Part shown: piece by piece, positions 57,701 through 63,965 of the stretch
Layout of the letters: each line of letters starts with the position of its first letter
Numbering within the stretch: the stretch's first letter is position 1
From: Acanthaster planci
Taxonomy: Eukaryota; Echinodermata; Asteroidea; Valvatida; Acanthasteridae
Length of the DNA stretch: 64,000 nt
Assembly (NCBI RefSeq): GCF_001949145.1
Contig: NW_019091433.1
Span: 292,213 to 356,212 of the forward strand
Direction: 5' to 3'
Translations under genes and position numbers: made by a program
The notes under the pieces: model-generated
The model's database searches: none
What the model was told of the DNA's origin: nothing
What the model saw: only the letters and a program-made list of their open reading frames with translations

Positions 57701-59764
57701 ACCTTCTGGGGTGAGCCGTAGGTCTCGTGAGCCAATCAGTCTGGGTTGCGGCAAGAAGTGCCTGGACACTGAAAATGCTTATCGGAGACACTTTCGAGCA
57801 TTCACTCGTTTTCAACAAACTTAACATGGTCCATATTCACGCGGAAACACAATGGCTATGCCATTTTACCAAAGGAAGAAATTTCTAATGGAAAGGCAAC
57901 CTCAGATTTATTCCCATAAGAGCTTTTGGTTTAACCAACTTTCATGGAAATGTGTTTAATACACTGAGAGGGTCCAGACTATCACACATTATACAGACCC
58001 AGACATTTCTAATACGGGCGATTCACAATAGTGTGCCACCTAGTGTTTGCAAAACCTTGGCCAATCATAACACGCGAAATTTGTCAACCCTTTCTAAACG
58101 CGCAATGGGTCGACGAATTTCGCGCATTGTGATTGGCCAACGCATTGCAAACTCTTGGTGGCGCACTTTTGTGAAACAGCCGTATTGTCCCCTGACAATG
58201 ACAAAGGTAAATATATAATTTATGCAACACTTCAATAACAATGCAATGGTATCAATGGCATTTTCAAAGAAAGAAAGAGAAATTCACATGTCACATAAAC
58301 TGAAAGCAGCATAAAGACACACACAAAGTTATATGAAATTGCTGTCATAACGGGATAACAGAAAACTAATGGACACCAACAAGGAGTAAGTAACCTTTAA
58401 TGGTAATCTGGACAAGACTTCACCGTTGACTCCTTGCACCATCTTACCTGGTTATAGTTGATCTTGTCTTCTAATGCCACCACACTATCTGATTCATCTT
58501 GGCTGGTCAGTCGCTTCTTGGCATCAGTCAACCAACTCTGGAAGATCTGCGCATCATCCTGAGGGAAAAAAGAGATGAACAATAAAGAAACTTTTAACCA
58601 GACAGTCTCTGAATGAAGGAATAAAATATTCTAATCCACACAGTGGCACCCTCCAACTGACATGAAAACCCCAAACGGGATAAGGTTTCAGGGAAAGCAT
58701 GTTTTCTCGATAATCAAGTCGTCCATTTTGCATATCCGATGTCCTACATGTATGGACAGTATTGTACGGGCATGTGTACAGGGGACAGCAGGGGTTGTAA
58801 TACAGGTAACCACTGACTCATTCATGTGATCAAAATATAAGATTTACATTACAATGGCTATAGACACTTTTGAGTGATAAAAAACTGACCTGGTAATCAA
58901 CGTTCAACACCTGAAAAACACAACAATTCACCAGCTGTCCGCACAGGATTTGTCAATTTTGTCAATGTTCTCAACTTTGTCAGATTGACAACAATTTCTG
59001 TTAGTTTCACCCAATTAAATCTAATGAGTAAAGCTCAATAACGTAAAGCTTCCCAGACAGAAATTTAAATTTGTTCGCAACCTTCCAACAATACTATCAC
59101 AGCCACTAAAATGTGGAGAAAATTATCAACTTCCTGTAGTGTGCAAAACCCTCCACTGGAGCATCCACGCACATTGGTTAAAGTGCAAACAAGCAGTTGC
59201 AAACAGAACTCAGGCACAGAACAAGATAAGTTCTGTTCTCTCTACCGTACCTGGAAGGCTTTCTGTCTCTTATTCTTCTCCCTGAGTTCTTGTTCCCGTT
59301 GTTGGGCCTCTGTTTCCAGTGTGGACATGCGCAAGTTGAGGTCCGCCAACGCTTGTTGGATCAGCTGCCGATTCTCTTCGTTGGCTTCAAGGAGGACGGC
59401 TTGGCAAGACTCGTTCATGACCTCCAGCTGGTCTTGGAAGGTGTGGATTTCATCTTGAAGGGCCTGGCGGGGGAAACAAATGTTGCAAAATTTGGAATTT
59501 GCCAAATCTGGTAAAATACACAAAATGTCTGTGTAAACACTGTACCTATTTTTGACTTTGCCAGAAATGTGCTGTCCCAATTTAAAACACTTGAAAAATC
59601 CTTACGGAGTGATCATCCAGCTGAGCTTGTGTATCCTTCTGCCAACTGGATGAGAAAAGCTTCAGCTGCACATTGTCAAGCCAACTGGAGACATTCTGCA
59701 GAGCTGTCTGGTAGGCCGACTGGAACTCATAGGCCTGCTCTAGTCTGGTCTGTTGGTCTTCAAC
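16922..59764 (-). CDS. SYNE1: Nesprin-1 (SYNE1-like), 3' part: spectrin repeats and KASH domain
   Basis: Nesprin-1 is a giant outer-nuclear-membrane protein. Its spectrin-like repeats face the cytoplasm and its KASH tail binds SUN proteins in the perinuclear space, forming the LINC complex. Thirty-one constitutive exons (listed separately) join without a phase break into 7263 nt, 2420 residues plus stop, about twenty spectrin-like repeats. Strong markers: [16 protein letters not shown], which I recall as essentially identical in human nesprin-1; [15 protein letters not shown]; and a final transmembrane helix plus DYSC and a GPPPI end. The similarity runs to nesprin-1 rather than nesprin-2 at most landmarks, though in an invertebrate this may be the single pre-duplication gene. 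The actin-binding CH domains and the remaining repeats must lie beyond 64000. Three optional small exons and one alternative first exon are listed separately. Confidence 0.95.
17238..17457. mobile_element. Possible pogo/Tigger-like MITE
   Basis: Flanked by TA on both sides, it starts CAGTCGAAACTCGTTAATAA and ends GGACTACTG, with internal CTTGTTATAGCAG and TTGTTAACAAGG blocks typical of Tigger-like ends. The terminal inverted repeats match only over CAGT, so this is tentative. It lies in the last SYNE1 intron. Confidence 0.3.
17786..17970 (-). CDS. SYNE1: SYNE1 exon: linker before KASH
   Basis: 185 nt, phase 0 in and phase 2 out, acceptor gtggcag, donor ATTGT|gtaagt. The peptide starts [16 protein letters not shown] and ends [10 protein letters not shown]. 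It is methionine-, proline- and acid-rich with no spectrin pattern, and corresponds to the disordered linker between the last repeat and the KASH segment. Confidence 0.88.
18755..18973 (-). CDS. SYNE1: SYNE1 exon: last spectrin-repeat helices
   Basis: 219 nt, phase 0 both ends, acceptor ctctctcag, donor AAG|gtgagc. Contains [20 protein letters not shown] and [15 protein letters not shown], matching the final nesprin-1 repeat (QLLV...DC..A..K.HVI). Confidence 0.95.
19521..19850 (-). CDS. SYNE1: SYNE1 exon
   Basis: 330 nt, phase 0 both ends, donor ATG|gtgagg. Contains [29 protein letters not shown] and [19 protein letters not shown], a very close match to the last-but-one repeat of human nesprin-1. 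Confidence 0.96.
20458..20660 (-). CDS. SYNE1: SYNE1 exon
   Basis: 203 nt, phase 1 in (first two bases complete a codon) and phase 0 out, acceptor caacccacag, donor AGG|gtgagt. Contains [14 protein letters not shown] and [15 protein letters not shown], which align with the IDRWELLQAQ repeat start in human. Confidence 0.95.
21011..21110 (-). CDS. SYNE1: SYNE1 exon
   Basis: 100 nt, phase 0 in and phase 1 out. Reads [20 protein letters not shown] and ends LTQQIA, equivalent to the human GECSSSIDSVKRLE segment. Donor GCAG|gtatac. Confidence 0.9.
21689..22150 (-). CDS. SYNE1: SYNE1 exon: Ser/Arg-rich linker and LDWD motif
   Basis: 462 nt, phase 0 both ends. Begins [14 protein letters not shown], passes through a Ser/Arg/Pro-rich disordered segment ([20 protein letters not shown]) and a SLDWDMY motif, then re-enters helix and ends with [16 protein letters not shown]. 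The TPTGPE motif and acidic tail match nesprin-1 closely. The exon is much more GC-rich than its flanks. Confidence 0.94.
24203..24253 (-). CDS. SYNE1: Candidate 51-nt cassette exon of SYNE1
   Basis: Acceptor after a pyrimidine tract (cttcttctttttgtctcaac...aaaaag), donor AAG|gtgagt, 17 codons in phase 0: [17 protein letters not shown]. Both flanking exons are phase 0, so it can be included or skipped. The IP..YL..K pattern is weakly reminiscent of the optional DV23 insert I recall from vertebrate nesprins at this position, between the repeats and the linker. Resemblance is weak. Confidence 0.4.
24672..24769. repeat. (GACA)n microsatellite
   Basis: About 98 bp of uninterrupted GACA repeats in a SYNE1 intron. 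Open frames over it are artefacts. Confidence 0.98.
26834..27034 (-). CDS. SYNE1: SYNE1 exon
   Basis: 201 nt, phase 0 both ends, acceptor tcgtag, donor CAG|gttggt. Contains [20 protein letters not shown] and [20 protein letters not shown], matching the nesprin-1 repeat that follows the VEHFSES segment. Confidence 0.95.
27570..27890 (-). CDS. SYNE1: SYNE1 exon: highly conserved [16 protein letters not shown] repeat
   Basis: 321 nt, phase 0 both ends, acceptor cctaattcag, donor ATG|gtgaga. Contains [33 protein letters not shown] and [20 protein letters not shown], the most conserved part of nesprin-1 known to me. Confidence 0.98.
28190..28340 (-). CDS. SYNE1: SYNE1 exon
   Basis: 151 nt, phase 2 in and phase 0 out, acceptor tttctgcag, donor GAC|gttagt. 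Contains [20 protein letters not shown] and WLTSSERIA, matching human [22 protein letters not shown]. Confidence 0.97.
28691..28878 (-). CDS. SYNE1: SYNE1 exon
   Basis: 188 nt, phase 0 in and phase 2 out, acceptor ctctcctag, donor ATGAA|gtgagc. Contains [26 protein letters not shown] and [17 protein letters not shown], closely matching human nesprin-1. Confidence 0.97.
29253..29415 (-). CDS. SYNE1: SYNE1 exon (junction used by the short alpha-type isoform in vertebrates)
   Basis: 163 nt, phase 2 in and phase 0 out, acceptor acataaacag, donor CAG|gtaagg. Begins (R)[20 protein letters not shown]. In vertebrates the alternative first exon of nesprin-1-alpha is spliced to the matching RVKKLKETFAFIQQLDKNM exon, so this exon marks where such a promoter would act. 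Confidence 0.95.
29578..29650 (+). repeat. Possible 5S rRNA-derived relic
   Basis: The stretch AGTAACTTGGATGGGTGACT near 29611-29630 resembles the 3' half of eukaryotic 5S rRNA (AGTACTTGGATGGGTGAC). The rest of the gene is not recognisable, so it is a decayed copy or a 5S-derived SINE fragment, not a functional gene. Confidence 0.3.
31532..31614 (-). CDS. SYNE1: Candidate alternative first coding exon of a short nesprin isoform
   Basis: 83 nt: start ATG at 31614-31612 and 27 codons ([20 protein letters not shown], then FLKEFPS) plus two bases, ending at an excellent donor (CTCAAG|gtaagt). It leaves in phase 2, exactly the phase required by the next downstream exon at 29415, giving ...FPS-R-VKKLQG. 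The upstream frame is closed by TAA 48 nt before the ATG. The first constitutive exon pair that surrounds this intron matches the site where the vertebrate nesprin-1-alpha exon joins. The peptide has no clear identity to the vertebrate one, so this rests on position, phase and splice strength. Confidence 0.4.
34819..35372. mobile_element. hAT-like non-autonomous element with perfect 8-bp target duplication
   Basis: 554 bp flanked by AATGGATT at 34811-34818 and again at 35373-35380. Ends read CAGGCTCGT and, inverted, CAAGGTTGT. The subterminal parts are AT-rich with repeated TTGATTT/AAATCAA blocks. An 8-bp duplication and CA(G/A)G ends are hAT features. There is no transposase. Confidence 0.75.
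35121..35165. repeat. ACATGT/TACATG microsatellite
   Basis: Short imperfect run of TACATG units. Confidence 0.9.
37345..37511 (-). CDS. SYNE1: SYNE1 exon
   Basis: 167 nt, phase 0 in and phase 2 out, acceptor gatcctcag, donor GCACG|gtgagt. Contains [20 protein letters not shown] and [15 protein letters not shown], a full helix C pattern with the conserved W.HL motif. Confidence 0.95.
37512..42445. other. SYNE1: 4.9-kb SYNE1 intron
   Basis: No exon seen. It holds a stable hairpin at 38514-38576. Flanking exons are both phase 0. Confidence 0.75.
38514..38576. repeat. Long perfect-type hairpin, pre-miRNA-like
   Basis: 38514-38542 pairs with 38548-38576: 29 positions with one G-T pair and one mismatch around a 5-nt loop (GTGAT). 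The stem core is TGATGGCAGCCGG, continued by ATC/GAT repeats. It is near-palindromic, so either strand could fold. The loop is short for a classical microRNA precursor. Confidence 0.7.
42446..43214 (-). CDS. SYNE1: SYNE1 large exon (769 nt, over two spectrin repeats)
   Basis: The longest exon here, phase 2 in and phase 0 out, acceptor gttctgtgcag, donor GAG|gtgagt. Contains [52 protein letters not shown] and [20 protein letters not shown]. The repeated tryptophan positions are those of spectrin repeats. Confidence 0.96.
43954..44147 (-). CDS. SYNE1: SYNE1 exon
   Basis: 194 nt, phase 0 in and phase 2 out, acceptor gctttctttag, donor ATCAG|gtcagt. Contains [20 protein letters not shown] and [20 protein letters not shown]. 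Confidence 0.94.
44880..45182 (-). CDS. SYNE1: SYNE1 exon
   Basis: 303 nt, phase 0 both ends, acceptor gtctttgcag, donor GAG|gttgga. Contains [39 protein letters not shown] and [17 protein letters not shown]. Confidence 0.95.
45639..45836 (-). CDS. SYNE1: SYNE1 exon
   Basis: 198 nt, phase 0 both ends, acceptor tgttctccag, donor AAG|gtcaga. Contains [20 protein letters not shown] and [20 protein letters not shown]. Confidence 0.95.
46446..46574 (-). CDS. SYNE1: SYNE1 exon
   Basis: 129 nt, phase 0 both ends, acceptor cttctcacag, donor TTG|gtaaga. Contains [20 protein letters not shown] and [12 protein letters not shown]. Confidence 0.92.
47117..47175. mobile_element. 59-bp TTAA-ended palindrome, copy 1
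   Basis: Left end TTAG (mutated TTAA) and right end TTAA enclose CCCTAACCCTCCTCAATCCT, a 13-nt asymmetric centre (containing CACCTGTTGGA) and the inverted arm. It is the same length as 54569-54627 and is its exact inverted copy apart from one end base. It lies in a SYNE1 intron, 49 bp downstream of an exon. Confidence 0.8.
47224..47449 (-). CDS. SYNE1: SYNE1 exon
   Basis: 226 nt, phase 2 in and phase 0 out, acceptor tgtatttcag, donor AAG|gttggt. Contains [40 protein letters not shown] and an acidic, charged segment ([19 protein letters not shown]). Confidence 0.94.
47670..48055. repeat. Cluster of degenerate GGAGGATTTTGGAGGATTG repeats
   Basis: At least four imperfect copies of GGAGGATTTTGGAGGATTG with adjoining TTAACCCTAACC sequence, near 47717-47740, 47914-47938, 47968-47996 and 48026-48049. 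They share the CCTCAATCC/GGATTGAGG arm of the 59-bp palindromes and look like their expanded relatives. Confidence 0.7.
48382..48515 (-). CDS. SYNE1: SYNE1 exon
   Basis: 134 nt, phase 0 in and phase 2 out, acceptor ttacatttcag, donor ACGAG|gtacag. Contains [20 protein letters not shown] and ends VNDLTT. It has lower GC than the other exons. Confidence 0.9.
49465..49773 (-). CDS. SYNE1: SYNE1 exon
   Basis: 309 nt, phase 0 both ends, acceptor ccaccctcag, donor AAG|gtgggg. Contains [40 protein letters not shown] and [12 protein letters not shown]. Confidence 0.94.
50612..50773. mobile_element. Foldback MITE
   Basis: Terminal inverted repeats of about 48 bp: the left end (GCGTCCTTCCATAACAAAGT onward) matches the reverse complement of the right end (GCGTCCTTCCAAAGCAAAGT) at about 80 percent. 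The centre holds a second inverted pair (GGTATAGTGCTCAG / CTGAGTACTATACC), so almost the whole element folds on itself. No target duplication is evident. Confidence 0.75.
50940..51272 (-). CDS. SYNE1: SYNE1 exon
   Basis: 333 nt, phase 0 both ends, acceptor taccgcaacag, donor CAG|gttagt. Contains [39 protein letters not shown] and [20 protein letters not shown]. Confidence 0.96.
51813..51950 (-). CDS. SYNE1: SYNE1 exon
   Basis: 138 nt, phase 0 both ends, acceptor cttggtttcag, donor AGA|gtaagt. Contains [20 protein letters not shown] and [11 protein letters not shown]. Confidence 0.95.
52338..52526 (-). CDS. SYNE1: SYNE1 exon
   Basis: 189 nt, phase 0 both ends, acceptor gtttatag, donor CAG|gtctgt. 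Contains [20 protein letters not shown] and [20 protein letters not shown]. Confidence 0.93.
52829..53155 (-). CDS. SYNE1: SYNE1 exon
   Basis: 327 nt, phase 0 both ends, acceptor caaatccag, donor ATG|gtgagt. Contains [37 protein letters not shown] and [11 protein letters not shown]. Confidence 0.96.
53764..54066 (-). CDS. SYNE1: SYNE1 exon
   Basis: 303 nt, phase 0 both ends, acceptor acttatcaacag, donor CAA|gtcagt. Contains [20 protein letters not shown] and [20 protein letters not shown]. Confidence 0.95.
54569..54627. mobile_element. 59-bp TTAA-ended palindrome, copy 2
   Basis: TTAA at both ends, arms TTAACCCTAACCCTCCTCAA / inverse, centre CCAACAGGTGAAG. It is the reverse complement of the copy at 47117-47175. 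The arm begins with two TTAGGG-like telomere units. In a SYNE1 intron, 75 bp downstream of an exon. Confidence 0.85.
54703..54828 (-). CDS. SYNE1: SYNE1 exon
   Basis: 126 nt, phase 0 both ends, acceptor aaacttcag, donor AAA|gtaggt. Contains [20 protein letters not shown] and [12 protein letters not shown]. Confidence 0.92.
55190..55500. repeat. Degenerate AGTCAGCCAGTAACTAGCT array
   Basis: About a dozen irregular units built from (A/T)CAGCCAGTAAC(T/C)AGCT and variants. No fixed period; intronic in SYNE1. Confidence 0.7.
55777..55971 (-). CDS. SYNE1: SYNE1 exon
   Basis: 195 nt, phase 0 both ends, acceptor cttgcacag, donor CAG|gtgagt. Contains [39 protein letters not shown] and ends AKILQ. 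Confidence 0.95.
57545..57565 (-). CDS. SYNE1: Candidate 21-nt microexon of SYNE1
   Basis: Acceptor ttgtgaacag, donor CAG|gttagc, seven codons in phase 0: DLQRQIQ. Both neighbours (ends in YNQ, begins QLENEI) are phase 0. The peptide is a heptad in coiled-coil register between them. Skipping it leaves a normal-length spectrin helix; including it adds exactly one heptad. Confidence 0.4.
58011..58196. mobile_element. Foldback MITE
   Basis: About 80-bp arms, AATACGGGCGATTCACAATA onward and the reverse complement of ...GTGAAACAGCCGTATT, about 80 percent identical, with about 20 bp between them. A shared core TTGGCCAATCA lies in both arms. No open frame of interest. In a SYNE1 intron. Confidence 0.8.
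58448..58558 (-). CDS. SYNE1: SYNE1 exon
   Basis: 111 nt, phase 0 both ends, acceptor tttccctcag, donor CAG|gtaaga. Contains [20 protein letters not shown] and ends EDKINYNQ, the start of a spectrin repeat with its helix A tryptophan. Confidence 0.94.
58890..58910 (-). CDS. SYNE1: Candidate 21-nt microexon of SYNE1
   Basis: Acceptor gttgtgtttttcag (strong), donor CAG|gtcagt, seven codons in phase 0: VLNVDYQ. Neighbouring exons end in KAFQ and begin DDAQ, both phase 0. Like the one at 57545-57565 it adds exactly one heptad. Confidence 0.4.
59251..59463 (-). CDS. SYNE1: SYNE1 exon
   Basis: 213 nt, phase 0 both ends, acceptor tttcccccgccag, donor CAG|gtacgg. Contains [39 protein letters not shown] and ends KRQKAFQ. 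Lacks the usual mid-helix tryptophan. Confidence 0.93.
59606..59764 (-). CDS. SYNE1: SYNE1 exon (most 5' exon recognised)
   Basis: 159 nt, phase 0 both ends, acceptor ccctccatag, donor TCC|gtaagg. Begins [20 protein letters not shown] and contains [20 protein letters not shown]. The preceding exon must end in phase 0 and lies beyond 64000. Confidence 0.93.
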
Positions 59765-61049
59765 CTATGGAGGGCACATGGTCAAACATCACAATCATCC
59801 ACAGGAAGAACTCTCACTCTGAATGTATCTAGATACCCTTACCATCACAGGTATTTGCAGCCACCTACTGGTGCCCCCCAAAAATGCAAAATACTAGTTG
59901 AAACTTAATATGCTCAAACATTAGAATGTGAAACAATTGTAATCTTGCTGGTGGCCATTTTGCCATTGGCCCTTTGATAGCAATGTGATAAGTACCAGCA
60001 CAAATTCATCTTAGTCCAAAGCTGTATACTATCATGATAGCCACAATGTGGATACATGTAGCAAGGAATTTTTATACTTCTCAACTGGAGAACACCAAAG
60101 TGTAAAAATACGGGTTTCTTCATCACTGAGGTTGTTACAGCAATTACGTCATACAGTCTTATGTTTATTTTAAATCTAAAACGATCAGTATGTGCTGTCA
60201 ATTTTTAGCATAAATGTAGACTCTCTTATGTCTCTTCATTTAATTTTGAAAAAGACAAAACAAACGAACTTGTTACCTGACAAATCAGCCAACAAACCAA
60301 ATACAACCAACAATTGTAAATGCTGATTTCACTCCATGATCAACGTTAGCAATCTTAGCACAAGACAAACTGCTTATCAACATAAAAACATCAATACAAA
60401 GAGGCTAAAAAAATGGTTTTGTTAAAAATTTCATTGATAGGAATAAGTATTTCAAAATTGTCGCAACAATTTTTATTTTCTCATCTTGAAATACATTTCA
60501 AAAAAATAATGCCTAAAATCGGAACAGTTCCCACAAAAAAAATGCTGTATCACAGGTCATGTCAAATACAGTTTTCAAAATGTAAGAGTTATATGTACAT
60601 CTCCTCCGCAGTAAACATGGCACTGTCGCTGCACTTTATGCATCAAATTATACATAAACCTTCAGCATAGTAAAAAAAAAAACCAATCACCTGGCCTCAC
60701 TTCTTTACTCTTAACCACAACCCATTGCTCCCTTTTCCCCACCTGTTTGGCAGCAACCAGTGGTTTTAAGACCTTAAAATAGACACAATGGATCCCTACG
60801 GATCTAAGCCTTGACCTAGTGATGCCTAGCCAGAAAGGTTTCACCAATGAACATTGGTTACAGATGTGCTAGTGGATGGATTTTGAAGTCTGTTTATATT
60901 AAAAAATGTCACTACGGATGTTTGTTTAGTCTCCTGCCTGTAGAATTCAGTGAACAACTTCCCACCTTGGATCAAAAGACTACCAGGTTGACAAATGGAT
61001 AACAAGTGTTGTTGAATTCACGTTAAATCTATTTTTGCCAAAGCTAACA

Positions 61050-61265
61050 AGGGATTTGGTCAAGGTATGCTCCTAACCAGTAACATCTTGGTACTTTTTA
61101 ACGGCACATGAATGGCCTAGTGGTAAGAGGTTTGGTCAAGGGATGTGTTCCTGAACATTAGTATCTTGGCACTTTTCATGTTACATGAATGGCCAAGTGG
61201 TAAGGGACCTGGCCAAGGGATGTGTTCCCAAACAATGTACATGTATCTTGGCACTTGCCATGGCA
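61050..61265. repeat. 76-77 bp tandem repeat, about 2.7 copies
   Basis: Units start near 61055, 61131 and 61208. Each holds AATGGCC(T/A)AGTGGTAAG, which fits the tRNA A-box consensus TGGCNNAGTGG, then GGTCAAGGGATGTGTTCC and ATCTTGGCACTT. Possibly an amplified tRNA-derived SINE fragment. Confidence 0.75.
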
Positions 61266-61551
61266 CATGCGGCGCCAATTGTTGTTTGTGGTTGTTAGCG
61301 TGACTGGACGATGCAGCGACACTGTCTCTGTTGTCACCATGTTTCACGTTTTTTAAGGATCATTAGTGCTTTGTACATTTACTATATATTATTAATTATC
61401 CAGCAACCTGTGCCGATGAGATTTGTACTGATTTCACCGGGGATCCTAAGGATTTTGCCTCTCATCATCACTGGAGGACTGGCCTTCACATTCCTGCAGA
61501 AACAGAGAGCTTTGCAGGTCTGGGTTCACCCTCCACATTTACCATGCTCCA

Positions 61552-61715
61552 TCACAGGTCTCACATCCTCTATGTTTACCATGCTCCATCATGGGTTTTA
61601 CACCCTCCACGTTTGCTACCCGCCATCACAGGTCTCGCATCCTCTATGTTTACCATGCTCCATCATGGGTTTTACACCCTCCACGTTTGCTACCCGCCAT
61701 CACAGGTCTCACACT
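61552..61715. repeat. 74-bp tandem repeat, just over two copies
   Basis: TCACAGGTCTC(A/G)CA begins at 61552, 61626 and 61700. The two complete units are nearly identical, so the duplication is recent compared with the neighbouring LINE. Confidence 0.9.
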
Positions 61716-61759
61716 GTGTGTGTCACTCACATCTCCCCCCCCATCTCCCTGTAACACTT

Positions 61760-63965
61760 TACTTATTGAACATTTATCAACCACACTGAATTCCCTACAG
61801 ACGCAGTGTCCTGGTGCTGGTGTAATACTTCTTGTTGACTTTAACAAGTTAGGCACTGATCAAATATGCTGACTTACAGGCCTGGTGCAAGTCCTCAATA
61901 CTCCAACTACATGTCAAGCTATTTTTGACAAAATTTTCACAAACATTCACCGCCATTATCAAGAGCTGCATTCTGCATCTCTATTGAGATTGAACGACCC
62001 CAATACTGTACTAGTATGGCAACCAGTTGTTCCTGTAAAAAGGAGTAATCACATCTATAAAAGAATCATCCGGCCCAACAGGGACTCTGGTCATCTCCTG
62101 ACAAGTGGATCTGTAATTATGAGTGGACTGAGGTCAAGTTAGCTACGTCCCCAAACTCCAAAGCAACAGCTTTCTACTAAACATGGTCGGACGCTACTGA
62201 TTTACATTTTCCAACCAAGATGGCTTCGGCTCATAGCAGGGACAAACCTTGGAATTCTCCTCAAATGAAAGCACCGACTGTAAAATGCCAAAGGACTTTC
62301 TCAACTAGCAAACTCTCATTGTGGAGACTGTTGCGTAATAAAGTTATCCTGACTTATCAAGTGTGCCAAACACATCATTTATACTTGGAGTGTCACCAGG
62401 CTCTAACAATCCAACCTAGGCCAATGATATCAACAGATCAAGAGAATGACCGGGCATATTTTTCCCTGCATTTGTCTCATCCAGGTCCACGCCATTTGAA
62501 ACTGCGAATGAGATCAATTGTTGTTTATCTCAGTAGCTGACAACATCCCTGCAGTGATCCCAGCTCCCTTCCTGCTTATTTAATACCTGCCATCGAGCCA
62601 CCTCTCATAATATCACCAGCAGATGTACACATGAGCCTTAAGAAACTGAACTGTAGCAAAAGGTCATGGTTCCCCCTCGCCTGATCAAGGAATTTGACTG
62701 TGAAGTTTGCTTTCCTTTAGCAGAGATTTTCAAACATTCTCTACGAGATGGCGTGGTTCCTGATATATGAAAAAAAGCCATTGTTGTTTCAGTCCCTAAG
62801 TCACACCCCCTGAATATCGCACAGTTAAGCCCATTGCCTTAGCTTGTATCTTTGCAAAAGTTGTTGATGATTTTGTTGTTAATTGGATAGTTAATGACAT
62901 TACTCCTTCACTAGACAATTATCAGTTTGGTCAATGAAAGTGATCTGCAACTGCTCATTGCCTTATTAAATTGCTTGATGAGCCGTATAGAGAAACTGAC
63001 AAACCTAAGATATCTGTAGTTGTTGCAACTGATTTTTCAAAGACTTTTGAGAGTAAGCCATCAGCTGAGTGTGAAGTTTTTAAAGCTAGGCATCAGACCC
63101 TGCATTATTCTCCCCCCCCCATATGCAGTTTCCTTTCTCACCGCTAACACTGCATCCGATTTGGTGGAACCTTATCTGCCTGGGTAACTAATAATGCAGG
63201 TGTCCCGCAGAGCACAAGAATAGGACCAATCTCATTTCCAGCAATGATTGATGACACCAACCTGTTAACCCTAGAGATACTCAAAACAAATATGTCAATG
63301 ACATGGCACCTTTTTGCCACTTGATAATGTTGGTGAAGCAAACTATCATGCAACAGGAAGTAGATTGCCTCAAACATGGGTCGAACAACAATATCATGTT
63401 AATCAAAATAAGTGCAATGTCATTACTATTTGCTTCTAATGGAATCCTGTAAAACAAGTCTTACATATCAGACACTCATCTCTTCATCAAAAGAGTTGCA
63501 GTAAACCTCTGGGCCATACATGCCTAAGCCAATATCAAGTGGGATGCCCAGTTTAACAGTGTGTGAAGATCATTTAACCTGAAACTATATTTTCTAAGAC
63601 AACTGAAGCATTGAAATATACCCTTGTGTGACCTTAGAACTGTATCTACATGTATTAAGCCCATTGTTGAATATGCCTCTCCAGAGGAAAGTGTTTTGGG
63701 TTATCCTCACTTATGATCACTGCAGGAACCACATATATGAAGAGATTTGTAATGAACTGGATATCCCTCCGCTATCCAAAAGACTGGAAATGCCGACGTT
63801 AAACTTTGCAAGTCACTCCTCAATTCTAATAAATTTCATGATTGGCTTCCTCCTCCCAGAAATCTCAGAAACTCCCATCTTCTCACAAGGGTGAGATGTA
63901 GAACCAGGAGGTACCAAAATAGCAGTGTTCTATCTATCACCAGGTTGATAAATGAGTTTTTTATT
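61760..63965 (+). pseudogene. Degenerate CR1-like non-LTR retrotransposon (endonuclease and reverse transcriptase remnants)
   Basis: Pieces of one polyprotein occur in order but in shifting frames with many stops. They are an endonuclease end (PGAGVILLVDFNKL near 61813, then NTPTTCQAIFDKIF), a linker (NHIYKRIIRPNRDSG near 62049), and RT fragments (FAKVVDDFVVNWIVNDI around 62850, VVATDFSK at 63020-63041, TNNAGVPQSTRIGPI near 63190). A C-terminal part follows (KPIVEYASP near 63660, then FHDWLPPP and a RCRTRRYQNS-like end). The catalytic FADD-type segment is lost. Broken and inactive; antisense to SYNE1. Confidence 0.8.

Larger units (their letters stand above)
59765..61719. other. SYNE1 intron or upstream flank without exons
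   Basis: AT-rich, no exon with spectrin character in either strand. Contains two tandem arrays (61050-61265 and 61552-61715). Confidence 0.65.

Noticed and set aside
60662-60847. Minus-strand frame as a further upstream nesprin exon
   Set aside because: No heptad or spectrin tryptophan pattern and no flanking splice sites.
61311-61872. Plus-strand frames of 93-147 residues with HHGFYTLHVCYP-like repeats
   Set aside because: Open only because of the 74-bp tandem duplication, merging at the end into the LINE endonuclease remnant.
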